Shown one piece after another: positions 16,791 through 25,002 of a stretch of DNA of 64,000 nucleotides (positions within the stretch are counted from its first letter, which is position 1; the number at the start of each line of letters is the position of its first letter). Origin of the DNA: Virgibacillus_O sediminis (GTDB taxonomy: Bacteria; Bacillota; Bacilli; Bacillales; Amphibacillaceae); NCBI RefSeq assembly GCF_042643265.1, contig NZ_JBHRRZ010000039.1, forward strand, positions 62,001 to 126,000, in the 5' to 3' direction. The notes below the pieces were generated by a model. That model was given only the letters and a program-made list of their open reading frames with translations, was not told the DNA's origin and did no database searches. The position numbers and the translations under genes were made by a program.

Positions 16791-18227
16791 TTAAAGAATT
16801 GGCATGCCGTGACGTTGGAAGGCTGCCACTTCAAGATCAGACATTCCTTGAAGTTCTGCAAAGGCAGCAACATTATCAGATATTTTCGGGGCATATCCTG
16901 CCGGAGGAGCAGCATGTCCCATTTGGCGCTGGCTTCTGGCATTTCTTTTGGCAAATGGCCCCCATATTGCCAGTGTCAATCCCGGGTCTTGGATATTTAC
17001 AAATAACGTGCTTCCATCAGGTGAAAATGTCGGTCCAGCAAGCTCTGAGTTGTTCAACCTATTTTCAGCAAAGGTATATGCCTCCCCTTCCGGAGTGAGC
17101 CCGATAATGCGATCTGTCCCATCTCCATCTTCGGCAATCCACAAATCTCCCCATGGGGTGACCGTAATATTATCCGGAGCTTCCAAATCATTGGCATGCG
17201 TGGACTCATAAAATAATTCCAGTGTGTTCGTTGCCGGAATGTAACGATAGACGGTACCTAATGCTTCACTTCCTCCTGAGGTATCGGAGAACCAAAATAC
17301 TCCGCCGACCATATGGCAGCCCTCCAACCTGGAGAATTGAATACAGCCTTTTTCTTCTGCATCATCGGTGGGTTTCTCGGGATCAACATCTTTCCATACA
17401 ATGCCAAACTTCTGTCCGGAATGAAACTTGCTTGCATGGTTGGTGCTTAATTCTTCCATTGCTGCTGCCTGCAGCTTTCCTCCCTTATGTAGTGATCCAA
17501 TTGTCTGGCTGCGGTCGTTTGGAAGGAAGCGGTAGAAGAAGCTAGGGCCTGCATCCTCTGTCAGATAGACGATCCCTGTTGCCGGGTCTACATCCACGGC
17601 CTCATGGGAGAATGCTCCCATTTCCCTGATCGGCGTTTTGGAAAGGTTGCTCTCCGGATCGAGAGGATCCACTTCAAAGACATAACCATGCCCTTTTTCC
17701 AATGTTTCTTCACATGTCAGCCATGTACCCCAAGGTGTTCCTCCCCCAGCGCAATTTCGGATGGTGCCTGCAGATGTCACATATTCTTCCTTTACTTTCC
17801 GGTCGTTTCCCACCACCAATGCAGTAGTTCCGCCGGTATAATCTTTGCTATATGGGTTCTTACCTATAACCGGATACTCTGTATCACCAGTCAGTTCATG
17901 ATTGCGTACAAGGATGGTCGAATTATTTTTTCCCTGAAACGCTGCCATCCCATCAAATGCTTGAGGAACCGGCCGGCCGTCTGCCATCTTTTTGCCTTCT
18001 TCGGAAATAATCCGGTACTGGAAGCCTTTTGGCAGATCAAAAATTCCTCCTGGGTCCTTCACCAACGGCCCATAGCCGCTAAAAGATCCCTTGGCATGTG
18101 GAGAGGCTGCCAATGCTGCCTTTTCACTTAATGAAAATAGGCCGCTTGCTCCTAAAGCAATAGCCGCTGTACTGATTCCGCCCACCTTTAAAAATCTGCG
18201 CCTCTCCATATTCGTTTTCTCACTCAT
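16791..18227 (-). CDS. PhoX-type DUF839 protein, Tat-exported putative phosphatase
   Basis: A 478-residue secreted protein of the PhoX/DUF839 family, beta-propeller phosphatases that need Ca2+ and Fe. The N-terminus has the twin-arginine motif RRRFLK (residues 9-14), a hydrophobic stretch and an AALA cleavage region near residue 40, so it should be exported folded by Tat. Downstream are family blocks such as VRNHEL, GGTTALV, NCAGGGTPWGTWLTCEE and MGAFSHEAVDVDPATG. It faces tatA across a 195-bp intergenic region, supporting the Tat route. Phosphatase activity is inferred from family only; some DUF839 proteins are uncharacterised. Confidence 0.87.
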   Translation of the reverse strand: MSEKTNMERRRFLKVGGISTAAIALGASGLFSLSEKAALAASPHAKGSFSGYGPLVKDPGGIFDLPKGFQYRIISEEGKKMADGRPVPQAFDGMAAFQGKNNSTILVRNHELTGDTEYPVIGKNPYSKDYTGGTTALVVGNDRKVKEEYVTSAGTIRNCAGGGTPWGTWLTCEETLEKGHGYVFEVDPLDPESNLSKTPIREMGAFSHEAVDVDPATGIVYLTEDAGPSFFYRFLPNDRSQTIGSLHKGGKLQAAAMEELSTNHASKFHSGQKFGIVWKDVDPEKPTDDAEEKGCIQFSRLEGCHMVGGVFWFSDTSGGSEALGTVYRYIPATNTLELFYESTHANDLEAPDNITVTPWGDLWIAEDGDGTDRIIGLTPEGEAYTFAENRLNNSELAGPTFSPDGSTLFVNIQDPGLTLAIWGPFAKRNARSQRQMGHAAPPAGYAPKISDNVAAFAELQGMSDLEVAAFQRHGMPIL

Positions 18228-18339
18228 GTTAAAACTCCTCCTCTTTAGTATGGGGATGATTTCTATTACTAGCGTATCAACTGGTTATTAAAGGAAAATT
18301 GACTTGTTGTAAAATAAACGTTAAATCGCCCGAATATTG

Positions 18340-18367
18340 TTGTCGCCAGTATGAAACGTGTTAAAAT
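18340..18367 (+). promoter_or_regulatory. Candidate tatA promoter
   Basis: TTGTCG (18340-18345), 16-nt spacer, TAAAAT (18362-18367), about 55 bp upstream of tatA. I see no convincing Pho box in this divergent region. Confidence 0.4.
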
Positions 18368-18422
18368 AAAAATAGAGGGAAGAGCTAAGTAATAAAACTT
18401 TTAATAAAGAAGGGATTTTTAG

Positions 18423-18635
18423 ATGCTATCTTCAATTGGGATACCAGGTCTGATCTTAATCCTCGTCATAGCGCTGGTTATTTTCGGCCCTAAAAAGCTG
18501 CCGGAAATCGGAAAGGCCACTGGGGAAACACTGCGGGAGTTCAAGAACTCCGCTCGTGAATTGACCAGTGATTCAGAGGAAACCAAAAAAGATACGACCG
18601 AGTCTTTGGACACGCAGAAGGAAATGGGCAGATGA
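18423..18635 (+). CDS. tatA: Twin-arginine translocase subunit TatA
   Basis: A 70-residue TatA/E: one N-terminal membrane helix (IGIPGLILILVIALVIFGP), the FGPKKLPEIGKATGE hinge with the invariant Phe-Gly-Pro, then an amphipathic helix and a charged tail. It forms the pore component of the Tat system. It stands next to a Tat-dependent PhoX-like gene, recalling phoD-tatAd-tatCd of B. subtilis, but no tatC is found in this window. AAGAAGGG precedes the ATG and a terminator follows. Confidence 0.93.
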   Translation: MLSSIGIPGLILILVIALVIFGPKKLPEIGKATGETLREFKNSARELTSDSEETKKDTTESLDTQKEMGR

Positions 18636-18647
18636 TGGAAGAATGAA

Positions 18648-18675
18648 AAAAGGGATGCAAACATGCATCCCTTTT
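18648..18675. terminator. Bidirectional terminator
   Basis: 12-bp perfect stem AAAAGGGATGCA/TGCATCCCTTTT between convergent tatA and the next gene. Confidence 0.9.
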
Positions 18676-18688
18676 AAAGTTTCTTAAT

Positions 18689-18961
18689 TTATAGGACATC
18701 GCTATTGTTCTGTTTAGCTTCCTGTACTTGCTGGCGAGTGTCATGGAGCTGCTGATAGGCCTGCTGGAACTGGGGGTTCTCCGTTGCTTCTTTTCCTGCC
18801 TCATGCTGTGCCTGCTGTAACTCCCATTCTGCATGTTGCAGCTGGTCATATGCTTTTTCTATTAATTCTGCGTCCTGCCCTTGTGCCAAGCGGACAGCCT
18901 CCTGAGCCTCATCAATCTGGTGGCTCGCCTTCTGTAACCGCTGATGTAAGTTCTCCGCCAT
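18689..18961 (-). CDS. Gln-rich coiled-coil protein (YtzC/DUF2524-like?)
   Basis: A 90-residue, almost wholly helical protein with heptad-like Gln/Ala/Leu spacing over its length (QLQHAEWELQQAQHEAG, FQQAYQQLHDTRQQVQEAK). Length and pattern recall the small Bacillus DUF2524/YtzC family, but I cannot confirm this. GGGAGGATG is well placed. No signal or membrane segment is visible. Function unknown. Confidence 0.75.
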   Translation of the reverse strand: MAENLHQRLQKASHQIDEAQEAVRLAQGQDAELIEKAYDQLQHAEWELQQAQHEAGKEATENPQFQQAYQQLHDTRQQVQEAKQNNSDVL

Positions 18962-19187
18962 TATGACATCCTCCCTTTTCTGCTAATTGTTCTAACTTTA
19001 TATTTTCCCGGCCTGCCTGTATTATGTATGTTTTTTGCCGGAGGGATCATTATTACCAATAAAAGCAACCCAACTTTAAAAAAATGTGCATTTTCTATGG
19101 AATTTAGAGTTCAGCTGTTTACCACGGAATACACAGGGTATTTTAACTATGTAATACAATAATCATTTAATAATGGAGGTATTATTA

Positions 19188-19514
19188 ATGGCACATCAAA
19201 AGTATCAAGAGCTGTTGCAGACTTTGCATGACTGCATGGAAGAGTGCAACCATTGCTATGATGCATGCTTGCAAGAAGATGATGTAAAAATGATGGCAGA
19301 GTGTATCCGGCTCGACCGAGAATGTGCAGAAATATGCGGTTACCTCGAACAAGCAATTTCCCGTAACTCTCCATACATTTCTGAACTGGCTTCTATCTGT
19401 GCGAAAGTTTGTGAAGACTGTGGAAATGAGTGCAAGAAGCATGACCATGACCATTGCCAAAAATGTGCAGATGCATGCTTCAGCTGTGCAGAAGCTTGTA
19501 AAAAAGTTGCATAA
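19188..19514 (+). CDS. Four-helix-bundle copper-binding protein (DUF326, YhjQ-like)
   Basis: A 108-residue protein with 16 cysteines spaced along four predicted helices (HDCMEECNHCYDAC, CAEIC, CAKVCEDCGNEC, HCQKCADACFSCAEAC), the pattern of the DUF326/Csp copper-storage proteins. No Tat signal is present, so it is the cytosolic Csp3-like type that could hold many Cu(I) ions in the bundle core. GGAGG fits ATG 19188 and not the upstream in-frame ATG at 19173. A strong terminator follows. No copper ATPase or CsoR gene is adjacent. Confidence 0.9.
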   Translation: MAHQKYQELLQTLHDCMEECNHCYDACLQEDDVKMMAECIRLDRECAEICGYLEQAISRNSPYISELASICAKVCEDCGNECKKHDHDHCQKCADACFSCAEACKKVA

Positions 19515-19534
19515 ACAAGTTTCTCCTAATATAA

Positions 19535-19575
19535 AAGCCCCGGATAAACATGGTCTTATGTTGCCGGGGCTTTTT
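19535..19575 (+). terminator. Intrinsic terminator
   Basis: Stem AAAGCCCCGG/CCGGGGCTTT followed by TTCC; loop of about 20 nt. Confidence 0.85.
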
Positions 19576-19636
19576 CCTTCATGTGGGTAACTTCCACCTG
19601 CATAATACCTACTGCTAAAAATCACTTTTTACTTCT

Positions 19637-19888
19637 TTATAAGTCGATAGAATATTCTTCCTCCAGCTTTCTGTAGATTTCCTTCAGCTTAGGTTTTTTC
19701 GCGATAATAGTTCGGGCTCGTTCTGATAGGTGGATCAGCTCCTCATTCTGCTCATCTTCCGGCAGATTCCTCTCGTACTGATAAGTTTCCATTAATGTCG
19801 TTTCCAGCAACCGCAGGATAGAGCTTTGGATCCTGGCTGCCTGCAACAGTAGCTCTTCCTTTTCACTCCCTTGCTTTGGGTCGGACAT
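19637..19888 (-). CDS. Small hypothetical protein
   Basis: An 83-residue charged helical protein of unknown function. ARIQSSILRLLETTLMETY looks like an amphipathic helix, followed by an acidic linker and ARTIIAKKPKLKEIYRKLEEEY. The Shine-Dalgarno GGAAGGTGAG fits ATG 19888 better than ATG 19906. Standalone on the minus strand. Confidence 0.68.
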   Translation of the reverse strand: MSDPKQGSEKEELLLQAARIQSSILRLLETTLMETYQYERNLPEDEQNEELIHLSERARTIIAKKPKLKEIYRKLEEEYSIDL

Positions 19889-20130
19889 CCTCTCACCTTC
19901 CTTCATACCGCATTTCCTCTAAGATAACATTCAACCTGTTGGACTGGCGACCAATAGCTTATCAAAGTGGTGTTCTTTACACGTCCATTCATGGAAAACT
20001 TATCATCTATTATAATAGGAAGAAAAAGGTTTTTATAATCCGTGGTTTGAGTGGGGTAGGCAAAAATGAGGGGGCAAATCATCCTGGCTTACCTCCCCCC
20101 ACGAAACGGCACATCCGTTCCATCTGATCC

Positions 20131-20170
20131 AAAAAAGAAAGCACCCTCTTCACAGAAGATGCTTTCTTTC
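20131..20170 (-). terminator. Terminator of yocH-like gene
   Basis: Stem AAAGAAAGCA/TGCTTTCTTT with internal CTCTTC/GAAGA pairing; minus-strand side ends TTTTTTGG. Confidence 0.85.
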
Positions 20171-20177
20171 CGTATGT

Positions 20178-20996
20178 TTAGTCTACAATTGTAACTTCTA
20201 CTGTCCTTCTGCCCCAGCTGTATGCTTGGTCTTTGCTTGGTACATGGACGTCAATTTTATTGCCATTAATCGCGCCGCCGGTATCAGCAGCAACAGCATA
20301 GCCATAACCTTCCACATAAACTTCAGTTCCAAGTGGAATAACGCTTGGGTCTACGGCAATCACTTTTGCGTTCGGATTAGCATTCAAGTCAACACCAGTC
20401 GCAGTAACGCCAGAGCATCCGGCACACCCTGCTGTATATGCAGTAGATTCAACGGTTAGCGTGCGGCCTTCTGCTTGATTGGACTGAGATGCTTCCTCTA
20501 CAGGTTCAGTTTCCACTGTTTTCTGTGTATTCACTTCAGTTTTCTCTACTTTTGGTTCACTCTTCTCGGTGCTTTCCGCCTTAGGTGCAGGTGCCTCACT
20601 ATGTTCCACCGGCTGTGGTTCCGTAGTGGCAGCTTTACCGTTCACTGCCAATTGCTCACCAGTATAAATGAGATCTGAAGAAAGGTTGTTCCATACTTTC
20701 AGATCGGCAACCGTCACACCATGAGCACCGCTGATGCTTGTCAGGGTATCCCCCTGCTGTACTATATAATAGTTTGTCTGCTCATTTCCTTCTACTTTTA
20801 TTACCTGATTTGGGTAAATAGTAGTAGAGTTCAAATTGTTTATGTCTATCAATGCTTCGACTGTTGTATTATTATTGTTTGCAATACCCCAAAGGCTATC
20901 TCCCGGTTGAACTGTGTGGTCTGCTGCAGCTGATACGGACGTTGCGGAAATCCCTGCAATAACCAACCCTGCAAATGCGGCTACTAACTTTCTCAT
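20178..20996 (-). CDS. yocH: Secreted LysM-3D peptidoglycan hydrolase (YocH-like)
   Basis: A 272-residue cell-wall protein. A signal peptide (about 1-24, ending VSAAA) is followed by two LysM domains (about 28-69 and 75-118), a disordered Pro/Glu/Lys/Thr linker, and a C-terminal 3D domain with the three conserved aspartates (IAVDPSVIPLGT, AVAADTGGAI, IDVHVPS). The 3D domain is the MltA-like lytic/hydrolase fold of YocH and related resuscitation factors. Upstream lies an 11-bp-period series of TGTAAC hexamers at the position expected for WalR control of yocH. Confidence 0.91.
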   Translation of the reverse strand: MRKLVAAFAGLVIAGISATSVSAAADHTVQPGDSLWGIANNNNTTVEALIDINNLNSTTIYPNQVIKVEGNEQTNYYIVQQGDTLTSISGAHGVTVADLKVWNNLSSDLIYTGEQLAVNGKAATTEPQPVEHSEAPAPKAESTEKSEPKVEKTEVNTQKTVETEPVEEASQSNQAEGRTLTVESTAYTAGCAGCSGVTATGVDLNANPNAKVIAVDPSVIPLGTEVYVEGYGYAVAADTGGAINGNKIDVHVPSKDQAYSWGRRTVEVTIVD

Positions 20997-21057
20997 TAGG
21001 TAGTCCCCCTTTTATTTATTACAGGAGTAATCGTACCATAGCTAAACCTATTCTGTG

Positions 21058-21114
21058 GTTACAGGGCGGTTAAGTGTAGGTTACAGGGATTACAAAATGG
21101 ACAGAAATGTTACA
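21058..21114 (-). promoter_or_regulatory. WalR-like direct repeats upstream of yocH
   Basis: Read on the minus strand: TGTAAC-N5-TGTCCA (21114-21098) and TGTAAC-N5-CTTAAC-N5-TGTAAC (21085-21058), strict 11-bp spacing, plus TGTAAT at 21094-21089. WalR recognises TGTWAH-N5-TGTWAH and regulates yocH in B. subtilis. Confidence 0.6.
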
Positions 21115-21201
21115 AATGGAAGATATTGAGTTTAATAGGTTATGCTTGTGCACTTCTTAACATAAGTGTCATTGGGATACTCTGTGTGTTACATATGCCT
21201 T

Positions 21202-22110
21202 TTACTCGGAGGGTTCCAGGTCTTCAATGGATTCAATTTCCATATAACCAGGTACCACCATCCCGATACGAGCACCTTCCAAGTTGGCACCCAGATCCTC
21301 GAAGTCTCCCTTGTGCTCATTATAGAATTCCTTTGTTGTTATCGGCATCCAAACCGCAACAGTGGCATCTGCATCCCCTGTAGCAACCGCCTGATACATG
21401 ACGGACACATCGGCTGGGGTCACTGTCACATCGTATCCTTTTCCTTCCATTACCTCAGCAACAGCATAGGTGGAGGTCAGTTCGGAATCCCACTGGGTCG
21501 TTACCAATTCTACTTCTGTACCGTCAACTTCTTCTACGCCTTCTGCCCATGCTTCTGACTTCTCTGGGTTGTCATGCACCCACTGGCGTGATAGCTCTTC
21601 AATATCTCCACCGGTCTGCTCCGCTTCCAGCATGATCCCTTCCATATCTTCTACTTCCCATTCAAATTGGTCTAGTATCTTATAAGCTCCAGGCTTTTCT
21701 TCCTTTAGACCAATACGAGCCAATGTTCTGATTTCCTCAGTTTCCCCATATACTCCCTTAGGGTCTTCCAGGTATTTTAGATGTGGATACTCTGCGAACA
21801 TCCAATGAGGATTCCAGCCGGTGACTACAATTGGCTCCTCCTTATCAATGGCTTCTCCGAGTTCAGCCATCATAGCCGCTGTTGACGATTGTTCCAGTTC
21901 CCAGCCTGCCAGATTGCTATATTCGCTCAATACTTTTTCTGTTGTTACTGTTACCCCGGCACCTGGTTCAATACCAGTGATTTGATGGTCCATCTGCTCC
22001 CCATAGCTCGCAGACTCTTCATTCCCCGAGTTTGCCTCTTCTCCCGAACCACATGCAGAGAGGGTAATCAGGGAGAAGGCCATAACGATTGATGTAAGAA
22101 TCTTTCTCAT
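21202..22110 (-). CDS. Glycine betaine-binding lipoprotein (OpuAC-like), orphan
   Basis: Substrate-binding component of an OpuA-type compatible-solute ABC importer. From the chosen start, the signal peptide ends in a lipobox LSAC, so it is a membrane-anchored lipoprotein of about 302 residues. It has the OpuAC landmarks ITGIEPGAGV, IVVTGWNPHWMFAEYPHLKYLEDPKG (the aromatic betaine box) and VVPGYMEIESIEDL at the C-terminus. AAAGGAG is 10 nt before ATG 22110; the frame stays open upstream to 22254 but without a ribosome site. The cognate ATPase and permease genes are not in this window. Confidence 0.9.
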   Translation of the reverse strand: MRKILTSIVMAFSLITLSACGSGEEANSGNEESASYGEQMDHQITGIEPGAGVTVTTEKVLSEYSNLAGWELEQSSTAAMMAELGEAIDKEEPIVVTGWNPHWMFAEYPHLKYLEDPKGVYGETEEIRTLARIGLKEEKPGAYKILDQFEWEVEDMEGIMLEAEQTGGDIEELSRQWVHDNPEKSEAWAEGVEEVDGTEVELVTTQWDSELTSTYAVAEVMEGKGYDVTVTPADVSVMYQAVATGDADATVAVWMPITTKEFYNEHKGDFEDLGANLEGARIGMVVPGYMEIESIEDLEPSE

Positions 22111-22227
22111 AACAATGATGCTCCTTTCAAATATGTACTGACTTTTCCCATAAATCAGCTTAACACAAATTTGTTTCGGAGAATGAAATAATGTTTGGAA
22201 AAAAGGTGGAACCCACCTACGATAATC

Positions 22228-22277
22228 AAAAAAGGAGTTCATTTTCTGATTCAATCATGAAAATGAACTCCTTTTTT
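22228..22277 (-). terminator. Strong terminator of the flavodoxin-fold gene
   Basis: 19-bp perfect stem (22228-22246 with 22259-22277), AAAAAAGGAGTTCATTTTC and its complement, U-run on both strands. Confidence 0.88.
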
Positions 22278-22337
22278 CTAGGATAAGCCTTTTTAGATAA
22301 GATCATAACTTTTTCAGCAGCCCGCTAAAAGCTAAGT

Positions 22338-22422
22338 GTATTTCCGGAGCGGTTTATATCCATTATCAAACTTTCTAGTTCGTTCGGATTTATCCCTGGA
22401 TAAAACGCTTTTGTCCCAGCCC
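22338..22422. repeat. Dispersed noncoding repeat, copy A
   Basis: About 85 bp starting GTATTTCCGGAGCGGTTTAT and ending TTTTGTCCCAGCC, nearly identical to 28554-28637. It sits just after the stop of the flavodoxin-fold gene. The end shares the TTTTGTCCC word with the element at 39060-39178. Confidence 0.8.
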
Positions 22423-22431
22423 CTTCTAATT

Positions 22432-23049
22432 TCACATTTGATTTCCTTCTGCTGGGATTGGATGTGTCCGGAGCAGACGGGCAAAATGGATTAAATTGTA
22501 AGTCATCATTCTTGTATTGCTTTTAGTGAAGTCACTATCCTGTCCTGCCTCTATATATGAGGGACCTGGACCTGCTTCTCCTACCCAATAGGCAATCACG
22601 TTCGGGGGAATGGTAAAGCCAATATTAAGCATGCCGAAGAGAATAGACCTTCCTGCCTCCTTCGCCCCATCTTCATTCCCTGTCACGATTGCCCCAAACA
22701 CTTTATTATAGTAAATGGCTTGCTCCTTCTCATTTGTTTCACCGCTTTGGGCGTATAATCGCTCCATAACCAGAGAAGCCAGGCTGCTTTTCTCCCCGTT
22801 CCATATTGGGGTTCCCATAATAATCATGTCCGCTTCCATTACTTTTTTCATAACGATAGGCCACTGATCACCATTTCCCATATCAGCACTCATCCCGGGT
22901 TCAATATGATAATCAGCAATCCGAACTACTTCTGTATCAACTCCCTCTTTCTTCATCCATTCCACCGACTTATCTATAAGGGCTCCTGTATTAGAATCTT
23001 CCCCACTCTTTTTCAGGGAAGTATTTAAGTACAATGCCTTAAGTGACAT
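22432..23049 (-). CDS. Flavodoxin-fold NAD(P)H-dependent oxidoreductase
   Basis: A 205-residue FMN-reductase/flavodoxin-like protein. MSLKALYLNTSLKKS is the phosphate-binding first strand and loop of the fold. MIIMGTPIWNGEKSSLASLVMERLYA and AIVTGNEDGAKEAGRSILFGMLNIGF are the flavin-binding and NADPH-side motifs of this group. AAAGGAG is correctly spaced from ATG 23049; the frame stays open to 23187 but lacks a site there. Probable role: quinone or flavin reduction; substrate unknown. Confidence 0.85.
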   Translation of the reverse strand: MSLKALYLNTSLKKSGEDSNTGALIDKSVEWMKKEGVDTEVVRIADYHIEPGMSADMGNGDQWPIVMKKVMEADMIIMGTPIWNGEKSSLASLVMERLYAQSGETNEKEQAIYYNKVFGAIVTGNEDGAKEAGRSILFGMLNIGFTIPPNVIAYWVGEAGPGPSYIEAGQDSDFTKSNTRMMTYNLIHFARLLRTHPIPAEGNQM

Positions 23050-23251
23050 AAAACTTATGCTCCTTTCTTCAGTTGCTGCACGAACAATACATTGGTTCTC
23101 TCCCCATTCGACCTCCTTTATAAACCTGCCGTCCGGTTGTAGAGGCCCCCAAAGTTTGCAATAATCAAAGCTAGCATGATCATTCAACAGAAAGGCGGAG
23201 AAAATAACGGTTGAACTGCGATTCTTTGAGCGTCGGGACTTCCACCAGCTA

Positions 23252-23746
23252 ATGGAATGGGTTGATTCCCCGGAATTCTTAATGCAATGGGCGGGCCCCA
23301 GTTTCAGCTTTCCACTGACCGAAAAACAGTTAGATGATTATTTGGAGGATTCCAATCTGGACCGCTCCGAAAAATACATCTATTCGGTAATCCAAAAAGA
23401 TACTGGAAAATTGATCGGCCACATATCTCTAGTACATATAGACCGTTACAACCGCTCAGGCAGGATTGGAAGAGTACTGGTCGGCGATCCGAAGGCAAGG
23501 GGAAATCGGGTCGGCCGGCAAATGGTGCAAAGTGTCCTGAAGATTGCCTTTGAGGAGCTGCATCTTCATCGAGTAAGTTTGGGAGTCTTCGATTTTAACA
23601 AACCGGCTATTACCTGCTATGAAAATCTCGGATTTCAAAAGGAAGGTCTGCTACGGGACACAGCATTGGTGAATGGGAGCTATTGGAACCTGTGGGAGAT
23701 GAGCCTACTTGAGGGTGAATGGGAACAATTGAAGGGAGAAATATAA
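23252..23746 (+). CDS. GNAT family N-acetyltransferase, start codon anomalous
   Basis: A RimI/RimJ-like acetyltransferase with acetyl-CoA-binding RVLVGDPKARGNRVGRQMV and the C-terminal VFDFNKPAITCYENLGF helix-strand typical of the family. The first canonical start (ATG 23252) has no ribosome site and removes the conserved first strand. The frame is open to 23180 and reads ITVELRFFERRDFHQL just before that ATG, exactly what a GNAT N-terminus should look like. AAAGGCGGAG (23191-23200) precedes ATA 23204 and ACG 23207. Either a non-canonical start is used or the start codon has mutated. Confidence 0.8.
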   Translation: MEWVDSPEFLMQWAGPSFSFPLTEKQLDDYLEDSNLDRSEKYIYSVIQKDTGKLIGHISLVHIDRYNRSGRIGRVLVGDPKARGNRVGRQMVQSVLKIAFEELHLHRVSLGVFDFNKPAITCYENLGFQKEGLLRDTALVNGSYWNLWEMSLLEGEWEQLKGEI

Positions 23747-23865
23747 ACCGCTGCAGGATGGTTCTTTTCCTGCAATGAAATATGAATGATTTGGCCATGA
23801 CGGAAACCAATCTCTTTAACACTTCTAGTCTATAATAGTAGTAGTGTATCCCACGACTATAAAAG

Positions 23866-23908
23866 AGCAGAAGCAGCCATTATCCTCTAATGGCTACTTC
23901 TGCTTTTT
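23866..23908 (-). terminator. Terminator of azoreductase gene
   Basis: Stem AGCAGAAG-GCCATTA/TAATGGC-CTTCTGCT, T-rich on both flanks; lies between two convergent genes. Confidence 0.82.
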
Positions 23909-23912
23909 GTAT

Positions 23913-24548
23913 TTATGCTTTTTGAAGGGCTAGCTTGTTTGCAGCCTCAGCTACCTGTTGAAGTCCAGCCTCCACAATTTCTTCGGCTTTTTCTCGCATT
24001 GCATTATGGCCTTCGATAATCACTTCATCAAGGAGTTCCATACCATACAGGCCGGTAAAAACATTGCGCATATAATTGACTGCCATGTCCATAGGAGCCA
24101 TTTCAGGTGAGGAGTATACACCACCACGGGCGTTAAGCAGGATGATTTTTTTATCCCCCATCAATGGAACCAAATTCCCGTCGGCATCATATTTGAATGA
24201 GAATCCAGCTTCAGCAATATAATCAATAAATGTCTGGAGTTTTGCCGGAATAGTAAGATTCCATAATGGAAATGCGAATACAAGGACATCGGCCCGGATT
24301 ACGGCATCCTTTGCCTTTTGTTTTGCAGCCAGACTACGTGTTTCCACGTCATTCATTTCCACCGCACTATCAAGTTTGCCCAGGGCATTGAACATATCCT
24401 GACCAAAATATGGCATATCCTCTTCAAAAATATCAAAGGTTGAAACATTTAGATCCTCATTGCCTTTCACTTGATTCATAAATGTTTCGTACATTTTGCT
24501 GGAGATTCCTTCTGGGCGATTGTTTGCCTTGACTACTAATATATTCAT
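23913..24548 (-). CDS. azoR: FMN-dependent NADH-azoreductase
   Basis: A 211-residue flavodoxin-fold enzyme of the AzoR family, reducing azo dyes and quinones with NADH through FMN. MNILVVKANNRPEGISSKMYETF is split by the phosphate-loop Ser residues; FAFPLWNLTIPAKLQTFIDY and LLNARGGVYSS are the two FMN-binding blocks. GGAGG is 9 nt from ATG 24548, so the longer frame start at 24599 is not used. B. subtilis has two such enzymes (AzoR1, AzoR2) under quinone/thiol-stress regulators; no MhqR/YodB gene is nearby. Confidence 0.92.
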   Translation of the reverse strand: MNILVVKANNRPEGISSKMYETFMNQVKGNEDLNVSTFDIFEEDMPYFGQDMFNALGKLDSAVEMNDVETRSLAAKQKAKDAVIRADVLVFAFPLWNLTIPAKLQTFIDYIAEAGFSFKYDADGNLVPLMGDKKIILLNARGGVYSSPEMAPMDMAVNYMRNVFTGLYGMELLDEVIIEGHNAMREKAEEIVEAGLQQVAEAANKLALQKA

Positions 24549-24727
24549 GTTGTTTGTCCTCCAATTTATATAAGCTATATAACTAGCATTTCTAAACACT
24601 GAAACTTATTATAAATAACCAAGTATGTAAATGCAAGGGTCCTGCCCATCTTAGGAATTCCTTTTTTTGCTATGGAGGGAAGTACTTTTTAAAAAATTGT
24701 CGAAAAGTAAAAAAAAGTGGTTGATTA

Positions 24728-24741
24728 TACAAGCGCTTTCA
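24728..24741 (+). promoter_or_regulatory. cre-like site 1 upstream of GPH symporter
   Basis: TACAAGCGCTTTCA matches the CcpA consensus TGNAANCGNTNNCA with one mismatch. Confidence 0.6.
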
Positions 24742-24760
24742 TTTACAATAACACTAACAT

Positions 24761-24785
24761 TTAATTTGCTTACTAAACAAACTAA
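24761..24785 (+). promoter_or_regulatory. XylR-like operator upstream of GPH symporter
   Basis: A 25-bp dyad, 11-3-11 (TTAATTTGCTT-ACT-AAACAAACTAA), with the same half-sites and spacing as the B. subtilis XylR operator (TTAGTTTGTTT...AACAAACTAA), two mismatches in the left arm. Confidence 0.65.
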
Positions 24786-24962
24786 TGAACAAACTCTAAT
24801 TCCCATCCAGTCGGCTCCAATGGCTGCTTGGTATTTTTTTACTCAACGTAGGTAAGCGGTTTCCAAACAGTAATAAGGGAGGTTTTATATGTTCGGCCCT
24901 TCTCAACGAAACAGCATATACCCATCCAAACTATCATTTGTTCACTAGAATCTATTATTTTT

Positions 24963-24976
24963 TGAAAACGATTTCC
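24963..24976 (+). promoter_or_regulatory. cre-like site 2 upstream of GPH symporter
   Basis: TGAAAACGATTTCC, one mismatch to the cre consensus, 27 bp before the start codon. A weaker copy (GGTAAGCGGTTTCC) lies at 24851-24864. Confidence 0.6.
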
Positions 24977-25002
24977 CACTCTACTATTATGGAGGTAATA
25001 TT

